In this document: one piece after another, positions 52,591 to 61,473 of the stretch
Position numbering within the stretch: the first letter of the stretch is position 1
Layout of the letters: each line of letters starts with the position of its first letter
Position numbers and translations under genes: made by a program
Notes under the pieces: model-generated
Database searches by the model: none
What the model was told of the DNA's origin: nothing
The model's input: only the letters and a program-made list of their open reading frames with translations
DNA from: Anaerolineae bacterium
GTDB taxonomy: Bacteria > Chloroflexota > Anaerolineae > Aggregatilineales > Phototrophicaceae
Assembly: GCA_026645945.1 (NCBI GenBank)
Contig: JAPKMO010000007.1
Location: 1 to 64,000 of the forward strand
Length of the DNA: 64,000 nt
Reading direction: 5' to 3'

Positions 52591-53801
52591 TGACTCGACG
52601 ATTGTATTATGACGATTCGTATGCAACACGGTTTTCGGCGGTTGTGGTGGAGCGATTGGCTGTTGATGACCGCCCTGCTATCATACTCGACCAGACTTAT
52701 TTTTATCCGGCCAGCGGCGGGCAGCCCGCCGATAAGGGCTGGATCAATGATGTTCCCGTCCTGGATGTGTTCGCGCGGGAGGGTGACGCGGCGGTTGTTC
52801 ACGTGCTAGCGAACGATATGCCGGGGGATGCTGCCGCGTGCTGGGTGGATTGGGAGCGCCGGTTTGACCACATGCAGCACCACACCGGCCAGCATATTCT
52901 GACGCAGGCGTTTGTGCAGGTGGCCGGCGCGAACACGGTGGGGTTTCACCTCAGCCCGGACAGTGTGACGATTGATCTGGATAAAATCAATATTCCGGCG
53001 GAAGCGGTTGAGCAGGTGGAAGAGCTGGCGAACCGCGTGGTGTGGGAAAACCGCCCGGTCACGGCGCGGTTGATGAAGGCTGATGAAGCCGAGGGCATTC
53101 GGATGCGGAAGATGCCCGGCCACCTGCTGACCGACGGCCTGCGCGTGATCGAGGTGGCCGATTTTGACCTGACGGCCTGCGGCGGAACGCATGTTGCCTG
53201 TACTGGCGAAATCGGCATCATCAAAGTGTTAAAGCTGGAGCGGCGCGGTGATAAAACGCGGGTCGAGTTTCGCTGTGGCAGGCGGGCGCTGCGGGATTAT
53301 CGCCAGAAAAATGCCGCCGTCGGCGCGGCGGTCACCGCCTTAACCTGCGGCGCGGAAGAAATCGAAGGGGCAATCCTGGCACTGCAAGAGGATGTTCGGG
53401 GTTTGACACGCAGTCTGAAAGCTGCCAGCGGGCAGCTTATCGCCTACGAAGCCGAGCGTTTGTTGGGGGAAACGGTCGAAACAAACGGCATTCGCATAGT
53501 CAAAAAAGACTTTAACGATCGAGAGCCGTCCGAGCTCAAACATCTGGCGATGCAGTTGACCGCAGTGCCGAGTGTAATCGCGCTGTTAGGCACTTCCGGC
53601 GAAAAAGCGCATCTCGTTTTTGCCCGCAGCGCGGATTTACCACACGATATGAACGCGCTCATCAAACAGGCATTCACGCAGCTTGGCGCGGGGCGCGGCG
53701 GCGGGCAGCCAGCACTCGCCCAGGGCGGGGGAGTCCTGGCGGACAGCACACAAATTCAAACCGCGCTGTCCGCCGTAGAACAGTCTATCCTCAATGGCTG
53801 A
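52590..53801 (+). CDS. Alanyl-tRNA editing protein AlaX (long form, with DHHA1 domain)
   Basis: 403 aa. The editing-site zinc ligands are HHTGQH (His98, His102) and CGGTH (Cys197, His201); YPASGGQPADKG is the AlaRS/AlaX second-domain motif. The C-terminal 150 residues, ending in GRGGGQPALAQGGG, form a DHHA1 domain as in AlaX-L. It hydrolyses Ser or Gly wrongly attached to tRNA-Ala. It overlaps the radical SAM gene by 1 bp. Confidence 0.88.
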   Translation: MTRRLYYDDSYATRFSAVVVERLAVDDRPAIILDQTYFYPASGGQPADKGWINDVPVLDVFAREGDAAVVHVLANDMPGDAAACWVDWERRFDHMQHHTGQHILTQAFVQVAGANTVGFHLSPDSVTIDLDKINIPAEAVEQVEELANRVVWENRPVTARLMKADEAEGIRMRKMPGHLLTDGLRVIEVADFDLTACGGTHVACTGEIGIIKVLKLERRGDKTRVEFRCGRRALRDYRQKNAAVGAAVTALTCGAEEIEGAILALQEDVRGLTRSLKAASGQLIAYEAERLLGETVETNGIRIVKKDFNDREPSELKHLAMQLTAVPSVIALLGTSGEKAHLVFARSADLPHDMNALIKQAFTQLGAGRGGGQPALAQGGGVLADSTQIQTALSAVEQSILNG

Positions 53802-53831
53802 GTAGAGGAGGGTTTCCAAACCCGTCCCTAC
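53802..53831. terminator. Hairpin between convergent genes, possible bidirectional terminator
   Basis: Arms GTAGAGGAGGGTTT (53802-53815) and AAACCCGTCCCTAC (53818-53831) pair with two mismatches. It follows the AlaX stop directly and lies 31 bp from the end of the convergent ribokinase gene. No T-run follows. Confidence 0.35.
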
Positions 53832-53862
53832 TGCCGCTTGCGAAAAGCGAAAGCATGATGAT

Positions 53863-54777
53863 CTACTTCGCGGAAGCCAGCAGCGCCTCGACTTCATCCC
53901 GGCGCGGCATACTGGGCGCCGTCCCCGGTCGGGTCACACACAGGGCCGCCGTCGCATTGGCAAAAGCGATAGCCTCCGTCAGCGGTTTACCCTCTGCCAG
54001 CGCCACCGCCAGCCCACCGTTAAAAGCGTCACCCGCGCCAGTGGTGTCCACCACATTCACCTTAAAAGTCGGTATCACGCCGGTAGAATCCTTACGAACG
54101 TACTGCGCGCCCTGTGCGCCCAGGGTGACGATGACCGTCTGCTCGTCGTGTGTCAGCAAGGAATGTGCGGCCTGTTCAGCCGTCAGCCCGGTTTTCCCCG
54201 ACAGAACTTCGAGTTCTGTCTCGTTTGGGGTGATAAAATCTGCCAATGCCACCACTTCGGCGGGCAGGTGGCCGGCAGGCGCAGGGTTGAGGATCGTCTT
54301 TACCCCCCTTTGTTTAGCAGCTTGCAGGGCATAAGCGACTATATTGTAGTTGATTTCCAACTGCGTCAGTATGATGTCGGCCTGCGCGATCAGATCGGCG
54401 GCTGCATCAACATCGGCAGCCTGAATGTTCAAATTCGCACCCAGAACGACGACAATGCTGTTTTCGCCGGTGTCATCTACAAAAATCGGCGCGACGCCGG
54501 TAGCGTGTTCGGGGTCACGCACGACGTAGCGGGTGTTGATGCCTTCCTGCTCCCACGTTTTCAGCGCCAGATCGCCAAAAACGTCCTGCCCGACGCGCCC
54601 GATGAACGTCACGTCCGCTCCCAGACGCGCCGCTGCAACGGCCTGGTTCGAGCCTTTGCCGCCGGGGCCGGTTACAAACTTGCGCCCGCTAACCGTTTCG
54701 CCAGGGCGCGGCATCCGCTCCATATAGGACGTTAGATCGGTGTTAAAGCTGCCAACGATAACAATTTTTGCGGTCAT
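53863..54777 (-). CDS. rbsK: Ribokinase
   Basis: 304 aa, RbsK length. IVIVGSFNTDLTSYMERMPRPGET, TGPGGKGSNQAVAAARLGA (about 37-55), ILNPAPAGHLP, PNETELEVLSG and VVDTTGAGDAFNGGLA (catalytic Asp, about 252) all match ribokinase. It phosphorylates D-ribose at O5, or a similar sugar. Copy 2 of the 88-bp element lies just before its start, separating it from the lactonase and FGGY genes upstream on the same strand. Confidence 0.87.
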   Translation of the reverse strand: MTAKIVIVGSFNTDLTSYMERMPRPGETVSGRKFVTGPGGKGSNQAVAAARLGADVTFIGRVGQDVFGDLALKTWEQEGINTRYVVRDPEHATGVAPIFVDDTGENSIVVVLGANLNIQAADVDAAADLIAQADIILTQLEINYNIVAYALQAAKQRGVKTILNPAPAGHLPAEVVALADFITPNETELEVLSGKTGLTAEQAAHSLLTHDEQTVIVTLGAQGAQYVRKDSTGVIPTFKVNVVDTTGAGDAFNGGLAVALAEGKPLTEAIAFANATAALCVTRPGTAPSMPRRDEVEALLASAK

Positions 54778-54811
54778 GAAAAATCCTCTGTGAAAAGCGC
54801 AGGATAGATAG

Positions 54812-54899
54812 ATTAAGAGTTTATCCGTAAATCCACTAGACAGTGGGCTTAAGCCTACTGTTCTGCTATCAGATCAATCGGTTTACGGATAGATACTAA
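54812..54899. repeat. 88-bp dispersed palindromic element, copy 2
   Basis: Same structure as copy 1 at 45335, with 84 of 88 bases equal. The 70-bp core is 54822-54891. The central palindrome has one C-to-T change. Its right end supplies the stop codon of the minus-strand phosphotriesterase-like gene, so both copies sit exactly at a gene's 3' end, in mirror-image fashion. Confidence 0.9.
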
Positions 54900-55831
54900 T
54901 GGTTTGTCGTGTCCCAGACAAGACGGCGGGCTACATTTTGCCCGGCCAGCCGCGTGATAGTCGCTTCATCCATGCCGGCAGCCCGGAGGCGCGGCAGGAT
55001 AAGCTGTGGCAGCGCCAGCAGCCCCCATTCCCCACCCTGATGCGCCCACAAACCGGGCGCTGCCATGTCTAACCCCAGCGCCACCAAATCGGCCAACCCA
55101 TCTTTAACCATTGTTTCGATCAGCGGCCAGACATTTTCTTCCGGGTTATACTTCGGGCGCAGGAACGTATCGTATCCCAGCAGCGCCCCGGCCTTCGCCA
55201 ACTCCCGGTGCAGACCGCTGTCAGGTCGTTTGTCCATGTGGCACAGGTACAAGCGGCCCGCGCCAACGCCCAGATCGGCAAAAAAAGACAGCAGCGCCTC
55301 AACATTCTGCCCTTTTTCAGTATGGACAAGGATGGCTGCACCGGTCTGAAGCGACGCTTCAGCAGCCGCTTCCATTAACGTGCGCGTCTGCCCTTCGATC
55401 AGCCCGTCGTAGCCGATTTTGATGGTGGCTGCGCGCACAGTGCCGCTGGTTTCGGTCGTGCCGACCGTCAGCTCTTCGATAAAAAAGGCGGCGGCCTGCT
55501 TCTGAGTCGCCGTCCACAGCCAGCTTTCCATCGGGTAATAACGTTTGAGGTGGAAGCCGGTGGCAGCCGTAATGTACAGCCCGGAGGTTTCTGACAGGTG
55601 ACTCAGCATTCTGGCATCGCGCCCGCACCCCCCTGGCTGGCAGTCAACCAGCGCAGCGCCGCCTGCCTGCTTAAAATCCTCCAGTTCCGCCAGGATAGAG
55701 TCGTAATCGTCCAGTATCGGCGCGTTTTCGTCCATCACATTCGGCGGCGGTTTAATCCAGGCGTGAGCGTGTCCATCGGCCAGCGTAACCGCCTCAACAG
55801 GGATTTCGCCGGTCACGGTTCGTAGATTCAT
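54896..55831 (-). CDS. Phosphotriesterase-family hydrolase (possible sugar lactonase)
   Basis: 311 aa amidohydrolase of the PTE branch. Metal ligands can be placed: DGHAHAW (His21, His23), the bridging Lys in RAATIKIGYDG, His in AILVHTEKG, His in LYLCHMDKRPDSG and Asp in VALGLDMA. PTE-family members include lactonases and sugar-lactone hydrolases. The ATG overlaps the stop of the FGGY kinase (ATGA), so the two likely act on one sugar acid or lactone. Confidence 0.75.
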   Translation of the reverse strand: MNLRTVTGEIPVEAVTLADGHAHAWIKPPPNVMDENAPILDDYDSILAELEDFKQAGGAALVDCQPGGCGRDARMLSHLSETSGLYITAATGFHLKRYYPMESWLWTATQKQAAAFFIEELTVGTTETSGTVRAATIKIGYDGLIEGQTRTLMEAAAEASLQTGAAILVHTEKGQNVEALLSFFADLGVGAGRLYLCHMDKRPDSGLHRELAKAGALLGYDTFLRPKYNPEENVWPLIETMVKDGLADLVALGLDMAAPGLWAHQGGEWGLLALPQLILPRLRAAGMDEATITRLAGQNVARRLVWDTTNH

Positions 55832-57363
55832 CGCAGCTCCTCGGCAATCAGGTCATAAACCGGCTCCAGCGCCGTATAGGATGCTTCAAAGACACGGCAT
55901 AATGCCTCATAAATCGGTCGGACTGCCGGGTTCGGTTCGATGGTTTCGACGATTGGATTCATCTGCTCGCTCATTGAAAAATCCGGGTAGAGGCCAACAC
56001 CGATGCCGCCTACCAGCGCCGCGCCCATCGAGGTTGCTTCTTCCAGGACTGCCAGCCGGTGTACGGGGATGCCATATACGTCGGCCAAGATACGATTCCA
56101 GAAGCGCCCGCGCGCGCCGCCGCCGATGAGCCGCATGGCTTCAACCCGCGCGCCCTGCTCGGTAAAGGTGTTCAGAATCAGGCCGAGGTTCAGGCTGCAC
56201 CCCTCTAATACGGCGCGCACGATATCGGCGCGGGTGTGGCGAATCGTCAGCCCGATAAACGCCCCGCGCGCGCGTGGGTTCCAGCGCGGGCTGCGTTCGC
56301 CCATCAGATAGGGCAGGTAAATCAGGCCGTTCGCACCGGGCGGCGACTGCTCGGCGGTGAGGTTCATCAGGTCATAGGGGCTGATATCGAGTGACCGCGC
56401 GGCCTGGGCTTCTGGCAGGCAAAGCTGGTCGCGCGCCCACTGGTAGGATGCTCCGGCAGCCTGCATCGTGCCGGTCGGCATAAACATACCCGGCACGACA
56501 TGAGCAAAACTGACCACGCGCTGCGCCGGGTCAAAGATGGGGCGCGCGGTCGCCAGGGCAATCCAGGATGAGGAGCCGATGTAGTTGTAGGCCGAGCCTT
56601 CCCGCGTGACACCCGCGCCGACCGAAGCGCAGGGGCCGTCACCGCCGCCGATCACCACCGGCGTGCCGGCGGCCAAACCGATTTCTTCGGCTGCATCCGG
56701 CAGCAGCGCCCCGACGACATCAATGGAGCGGCGGACTTCGGGCAGTTTTGCCGGGCTGATCTGCGCGGCTTCGAGTATGTCACCCGACCAGGTTCCGCTT
56801 TCCAGGTCGAGTAAATTCATACCTGACCCGTCCGACAGGTCGGTGACGAAATTTCCGGTCAGGCGGGCGACTATCGAATCTTTGGCGTGGACGAACTTGT
56901 GCGCGGCGTGATAAATATCCGGCTGGTTATCGCGCAGCCAGAGAATTTTAGCGAGCGAATATGAAACGCTCAGTCGGTGGCCGGTGATGGTATAAATCCG
57001 CTCCGGCGAAATACGTTCCGCCAGCCCGTTCACCTGCGCGACGGAACGCTGGTCAGCCCAGATGATTGCATTCCGCAAGGGACGGGCGTTTGCATCCAGC
57101 AGGACACAGCCCTGCATCTGGCCGCTGAAGGTAATACAGGCGATTTCATCCGGGCGCAGGCCGGCGACTTCCTGAACCAGCTTGCGTGTGGACTGGCAGA
57201 TGGCCTGCCACCAGTCCTCCGGGTTTTGCTCCGCCCAGCCGGTGTGGGCGAATTCTGTTTTATAGCCGTAAAAGGCGCTGCCAACGAGCTTCCCTTCACG
57301 ATCGTACAGGGTGGCCTTGTTGCCGGTTGTGCCGAGGTCATGGGCGAGGATGTAATTTTTCAT
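55828..57363 (-). CDS. FGGY-family carbohydrate kinase (xylulokinase-like)
   Basis: 511 aa. ILAHDLGTTGNKATLYDREG opens the protein with His in place of the more common Ile/Gly before DxGTT. CITFSGQMQGCVLLD and AIIWADQRS resemble xylulokinase and gluconokinase-type enzymes, and MRLIGGGARGRFWNRILADVYGIPV is the C-terminal signature. It heads a minus-strand group with the PTE-like hydrolase and, beyond the repeat, ribokinase. Substrate undetermined. Confidence 0.75.
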   Translation of the reverse strand: MKNYILAHDLGTTGNKATLYDREGKLVGSAFYGYKTEFAHTGWAEQNPEDWWQAICQSTRKLVQEVAGLRPDEIACITFSGQMQGCVLLDANARPLRNAIIWADQRSVAQVNGLAERISPERIYTITGHRLSVSYSLAKILWLRDNQPDIYHAAHKFVHAKDSIVARLTGNFVTDLSDGSGMNLLDLESGTWSGDILEAAQISPAKLPEVRRSIDVVGALLPDAAEEIGLAAGTPVVIGGGDGPCASVGAGVTREGSAYNYIGSSSWIALATARPIFDPAQRVVSFAHVVPGMFMPTGTMQAAGASYQWARDQLCLPEAQAARSLDISPYDLMNLTAEQSPPGANGLIYLPYLMGERSPRWNPRARGAFIGLTIRHTRADIVRAVLEGCSLNLGLILNTFTEQGARVEAMRLIGGGARGRFWNRILADVYGIPVHRLAVLEEATSMGAALVGGIGVGLYPDFSMSEQMNPIVETIEPNPAVRPIYEALCRVFEASYTALEPVYDLIAEELR

Positions 57364-57575
57364 GGTTTACCGAACTTGAGCCAGCTTGATGTAAAAAGGC
57401 GAAACAACTATAGGGCGAATTGTTGGTTCGCCCTGATAAAAAATAGTCCAAACGTTGACCGCCGGTCTCGATTACAGCGAAAAATGACCGCCATCCAACC
57501 GATGTACAGCCTTTCCCCCATAGGTGAAATTTCTCATCAGCCTTTAACCTGATCGCTCACTAACCGGCAAAAAAC
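57364..57575. other. Intergenic region with a perfect hairpin
   Basis: An 8-bp perfect stem AGGGCGAA / TTCGCCCT (57412-57419, 57427-57434) lies 49 bp before the FGGY kinase start. It has no T-run on the 3' side in either direction. The region should hold the FGGY promoter, but I see no clear -35/-10 pair. Confidence 0.4.
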
Positions 57576-58034
57576 TTATAGACCATCTGTCTCATGATGC
57601 CGGTCTGCCGCTTTCTGAAGCAGGCTGCCGCCCGGTTCTGCATCGTCCTGGCGCGTTTTGGCGCGATGTTCGGCGATCAACACATACGCTTCTTCAATGG
57701 TTGAGACATAAATCAGGTCCGTCACATCACTGCCGGCGGTTACGTTAATCAGGTCTATCAGCGTTTTTACAGATCGGTCGCTGCCGACCACGAACTTCAT
57801 TTCTTCAATGGCGGGCGCTTTCCGCGCCGCGTATTTAATCGCCGAGCCGATGCCGGCGGGGATTGGCCCAGACTGGCGCAGATCGTTGATGACGGCAACA
57901 GGGTGTTTTAGTTCGGCCAGTTGTTTTTGGTGTTCGCTGATAAGGTTATAATAGTCCTCAATCGTCCAGTTCCCTTCAAAAACATGGCGGATGATGGTTT
58001 TCGCGGCATCATCCCAGACAATTCGTATTCCCAT
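57576..58034 (-). CDS. Small soluble protein, possibly SpoIIAA/STAS-like
   Basis: 152 aa. The strand-helix pattern (IRIVWDDAAKTIIRHVFEGNWTIEDYYNLISEHQKQL, HPVAVINDLRQSG, MKFVVGSDRSVKTLIDLINV) suggests an alpha/beta fold like the SpoIIAA-like family, but no motif is diagnostic. No signal peptide or membrane helix. The C-terminal 30 residues are polar and probably disordered. It stands alone between the FGGY operon and the GH3 gene. Function unknown. Confidence 0.5.
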   Translation of the reverse strand: MGIRIVWDDAAKTIIRHVFEGNWTIEDYYNLISEHQKQLAELKHPVAVINDLRQSGPIPAGIGSAIKYAARKAPAIEEMKFVVGSDRSVKTLIDLINVTAGSDVTDLIYVSTIEEAYVLIAEHRAKTRQDDAEPGGSLLQKAADRHHETDGL

Positions 58035-58132
58035 TTACGGACTTTTAACCTCACTCTGGCTTGCTAAATTTTATTGTACCGCAGAATTCCATTTGCCGCT
58101 GAAAAGGTTAAGACGTATAACCCGGCGCAGCT

Positions 58133-60271
58133 TCAATCAATCGGCTGCGATTCACCGCTTATTTCGATGGTGGCGCTAAGCGAACTGCGCTGCTGCGCAT
58201 CCGGTTGGCCGCCGCCGATGTGGATGACTCGCGCGCCGGGTTGGTTGATGCGCCGCCCAGTATCATCTACCTGTGAAAACGCCCAGGGCGTTAGTTCAAA
58301 CGATACCGTTTTACTTTCTCTGGGTGTTAAATGGATGCGCTGGAAACCACGCAGCGAGCGTATGGGCGCTGTATCAGAGGTCGGTGAGTGGCTGATGTAC
58401 ACCTGCACGACTTCATCGCCGGCCCGCGTGCCGGTATTCTGCACGTCGGCACTGACTACCAGCGTATCACCTGTGCTGATCGGGTTGGCGCTGACGCGCA
58501 AGTTGGTGTAGGCGAAAGTGGTATAACTGAGGCCAAAGCCGAACGGATACAAAGGCTGCCCCTGAAAGTAGCGGTAGGTGCGCCCAGCCATGCTGTAATC
58601 ATCAAACAGGGGCAGGTCAGCCTCCGATTTGTAGAAGGTGACAGGCAGGCGACCGGCAGGGTTATACTGACCGAACAGCACATCGGCAATCGCTGTGCCG
58701 CCGTCCTGGCCGGGATACCAGGCGCATAGGATTGCGGGCAGGTTGTCATTCGCCCAGTTCACGGCCACCGCGCTGCCACCGACCAGCACCAGCACAATAG
58801 GCTTGCCCAGGGCGTGAATCGCTTTGAGTAGATTTTCCTGTACGGCGGGCAGATTGAGGTCGTTCCGGTCGCCCTGGCTCGTACCCTCGATGACGCCTTC
58901 TTCCTGGCCTTCTTCGCCTTCGACAGCTTGTGACAGACCGCCCACAAAAATCACAACACTGGCCTGGGCGGCGGCGGCAATCGCTTCGGCGTAACCACCG
59001 GTGTTGGGGTTGAGAACCGAACAGCCGCGCGCGTAAAGCACGTAGGTCTGCGCTGAAACAGCGGCGCGGATTCCAGCCAGCGGCGTGATCGTCCGGGACG
59101 GGGTGCCGTTATAGTTGCCCCACAACACTTTTTCATCATCCGCGTTTGGCCCAATGACGGCGATGGTCTTCAGGTCGGGGGATAGCGGCAGCAGGCCATT
59201 AGCGTTTTTCAGCAGCACGATAGACTCGCGGGCGGCGCGCAGCGCAATTTCCCGGTGTTTGTCGCAGTCGTTAATGGTGATAGGTATCTGAGCATGGGGA
59301 ACTTGTTCGGGCGGGTCAAACATACCCAGGCGGAAGCGTGCCAGGAACAGCCGTTTTACAGCCTGGGTGAGGGCCGCTTCATCAATCAAACCCTGCTGCA
59401 CAGCCTGGGACAGCGCCTCGTAAGTGCAGCCGCAGTTCAGGTCGCAGCCGGCTTTTACGGCCAGCGCCGCCGCTTCTTCCTTCGTTTCCACCAGCTGGTG
59501 ATCGCGGTAAATGTCGTCAATCGCGCCGCAGTCGGAGACGACAAACCCCATAAAACCCCATCGTTCCCGCAGGATATTTTGCAGCAGAGTCGGGCTGGCG
59601 CAGCAGGCTTCGCCATTGGTGCGATTGTATGCCCCCATAATCGAGGCTGCGCCGGCTTCGCGGATGGCGGCTTCAAAGGCGGGCAGATAGGTTTCCCATA
59701 AATCGCGCGCTGTTACTTTGGCATTGAAGCGATGGCGCTCGGCTTCCGGGCCGCTGTGGACGGCAAAATGTTTGGGTGTGGCGACCAGCTTCAGATAACG
59801 CGGGTGGTCGCCCTGCAAGCCTCGGATGAAAACCACAGCCAGGCGGGCGGTCAGGTAAGGGTCTTCGCCATAGGTTTCCTGGCCGCGTCCCCAGCGCGGG
59901 TCGCGGAAAATATTGATATTGGGTGTCCAGAACGTCAGGCCATAATAGATGTCACGCACGCCCTGCCGCAGCGCATCGTGGTGTTTGGCGCGGGCTTCGT
60001 CGGCAATCGCCGCCGATACGTCGGCCATCAGGTCTGTATTCCAGGTGGCGGCCAGGCCGATAGCCTGGGGGAAAACCGTCGCTGTCCCGGCACGGCCCAC
60101 GCCGTGCAGACATTCGTTCCACCAGTTGTAGCGGGGGATGCCCAGTCGTTCGATGGCCGGAGCGTCGTGAACCATCTGCGACACTTTTTCGTCCAGTGTC
60201 ATACGGGAAACCAAATCATCCGCGCGGTCCTCGAATGAGCGGCTTGTATCCTGGTAGATCGGGTCGGTCAT
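58133..60271 (-). CDS. Glycoside hydrolase family 3 (beta-glucosidase/beta-xylosidase)
   Basis: 712 aa. The GH3 nucleophile motif VVSDCGAIDD puts Asp247 as nucleophile; ATPKHFAVHSGPEAERHRFNA (about 164-184) holds the KH(F) substrate site, and NIFRDPRWGRGQETYGEDPYL is typical. A second alpha/beta domain (VIGPNADDEKVLWGNYNG, FVGGLSQAVEGEEGQ with likely acid/base Glu) and a C-terminal fibronectin III-like domain complete the family layout. The pattern is closest to xylosidase-type GH3. No signal peptide, so it probably acts in the cytoplasm on imported oligosaccharides. Confidence 0.85.
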   Translation of the reverse strand: MTDPIYQDTSRSFEDRADDLVSRMTLDEKVSQMVHDAPAIERLGIPRYNWWNECLHGVGRAGTATVFPQAIGLAATWNTDLMADVSAAIADEARAKHHDALRQGVRDIYYGLTFWTPNINIFRDPRWGRGQETYGEDPYLTARLAVVFIRGLQGDHPRYLKLVATPKHFAVHSGPEAERHRFNAKVTARDLWETYLPAFEAAIREAGAASIMGAYNRTNGEACCASPTLLQNILRERWGFMGFVVSDCGAIDDIYRDHQLVETKEEAAALAVKAGCDLNCGCTYEALSQAVQQGLIDEAALTQAVKRLFLARFRLGMFDPPEQVPHAQIPITINDCDKHREIALRAARESIVLLKNANGLLPLSPDLKTIAVIGPNADDEKVLWGNYNGTPSRTITPLAGIRAAVSAQTYVLYARGCSVLNPNTGGYAEAIAAAAQASVVIFVGGLSQAVEGEEGQEEGVIEGTSQGDRNDLNLPAVQENLLKAIHALGKPIVLVLVGGSAVAVNWANDNLPAILCAWYPGQDGGTAIADVLFGQYNPAGRLPVTFYKSEADLPLFDDYSMAGRTYRYFQGQPLYPFGFGLSYTTFAYTNLRVSANPISTGDTLVVSADVQNTGTRAGDEVVQVYISHSPTSDTAPIRSLRGFQRIHLTPRESKTVSFELTPWAFSQVDDTGRRINQPGARVIHIGGGQPDAQQRSSLSATIEISGESQPID

Positions 60272-60371
60272 GGTTGGTGCAATCCTCGTGGAAGAATAGC
60301 GTTAGTGTTGATTATACCCTGTGGGTTGATAAGGATGTGACCTCCCGGCTGCAAGCTGCAAGCCGGATTTC

Positions 60372-60400
60372 TTGACATTTATGATGAACCGGTTTAAGAT
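60372..60400 (+). promoter_or_regulatory. Promoter of the second SorC gene
   Basis: A perfect TTGACA (60372-60377), 17 bp, then TAAGAT (60395-60400). Just after the -10, an 11-bp direct repeat ACAAATGTGAA occurs at 60410-60420 and 60424-60434, over the expected start point, and may be the operator. Confidence 0.65.
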
Positions 60401-60429
60401 AAACTATGCACAAATGTGAAGAGACAAAT

Positions 60430-61392
60430 GTGAACGAAGCTGATCCTTATATCACCCGGTTGATCGAAGTCGCCCGCGCGTATTATCTGGATAATCGAAC
60501 GCAGGCTGAAATCGCGCGCAGCCTGGGTATTTCTCGCAGTCTTGTGTCTCGCCACCTCACGGCAGCTCGTAAGATGGGCATTGTCGAAATCCGCATCATC
60601 GCTCCTGAAGAAAGCACCAGCATCATCGGTCAGGCCCTCCAGCAGCGGTTTCCACACCTTAAAGATGTGGTTGTTGCCCCAACCTTCAGCGACGACCCCG
60701 AATCGCTGCGGGCGATGATTAGCCGGTTCGCCGCGAATTACCTGATGGGAATTCTGGAGCCGGGGCATAAACTGTCGTTGGGCTGCGGGCGTACCCTGCG
60801 GGCGATGGTCGAGGCGCTCCAGAACAAGACCTTGCCGGACATCTTGGTGGTGCAGGCGATGGGGAACATCGGTCACGAGGCGCACCGCATTGATTATAAC
60901 GAGATCGCCCGCCATGCTGCCGACAGCCTGGGCGGCCAGGTGGTTTATGTCAGCGCGCCGGCGATTTTAGGGGAAGGCTCCGGCAAGGCAACCGATCTGA
61001 TTGCGGCCAACCCCACGCTGTCTTACGCGCTGGCGTTAGCGCGGCAGGCCGATGTTTATGTTGTGGGCGTCGGTTCGATGGAAAGCGACCAGCTTTATGT
61101 CCGCAGCGGTTTGATTAAACAAAGCGAGCTGGACGACCTGCGCGCGCGCGCAGTGGGGGACATCTGTGGGCGTTTTTTTGACATCGAAGGAGGAGAGCAG
61201 GCGTCGGCTTTTACCAGCCGTATCGTCGGCATTGAACTGGACGATTTGCGCGGCGCGGCTTATGCCATTGGCGTGGCCGGCGGGGCGGATAAGGTCGCGC
61301 CTCTGCTTGGCGCGCTGCGGGGTGGGTTCATCAATGTCCTCGTCAGCGACGAACGCACCATTCAAAAAATGCTGGAACTGGATGATTTATAA
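60430..61392 (+). CDS. SorC-family sugar-binding transcriptional regulator
   Basis: 320 aa from the GTG at 60430; an ATG at 60406 in the same frame would sit at the transcription start point, so the GTG is preferred. Helix-turn-helix: NRTQAEIARSLGISRSLVSRHLTAARKMGIV. Effector domain: LSLGCGRTLRAMVEAL, VVGVGSMESDQLYV and LLGALRGGFINVLVSDE. It stands just ahead of the ribose-type importer genes on the same strand, which it likely controls along with itself. Confidence 0.83.
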   Translation: MNEADPYITRLIEVARAYYLDNRTQAEIARSLGISRSLVSRHLTAARKMGIVEIRIIAPEESTSIIGQALQQRFPHLKDVVVAPTFSDDPESLRAMISRFAANYLMGILEPGHKLSLGCGRTLRAMVEALQNKTLPDILVVQAMGNIGHEAHRIDYNEIARHAADSLGGQVVYVSAPAILGEGSGKATDLIAANPTLSYALALARQADVYVVGVGSMESDQLYVRSGLIKQSELDDLRARAVGDICGRFFDIEGGEQASAFTSRIVGIELDDLRGAAYAIGVAGGADKVAPLLGALRGGFINVLVSDERTIQKMLELDDL

Positions 61393-61473
61393 AAGGAGGC
61401 AGCAGTTTGATAGAACTGATAGATGGATACAGCTTTCGTATTTGTCGTTTATGAAGATTAAGGAGCGCGAGTC

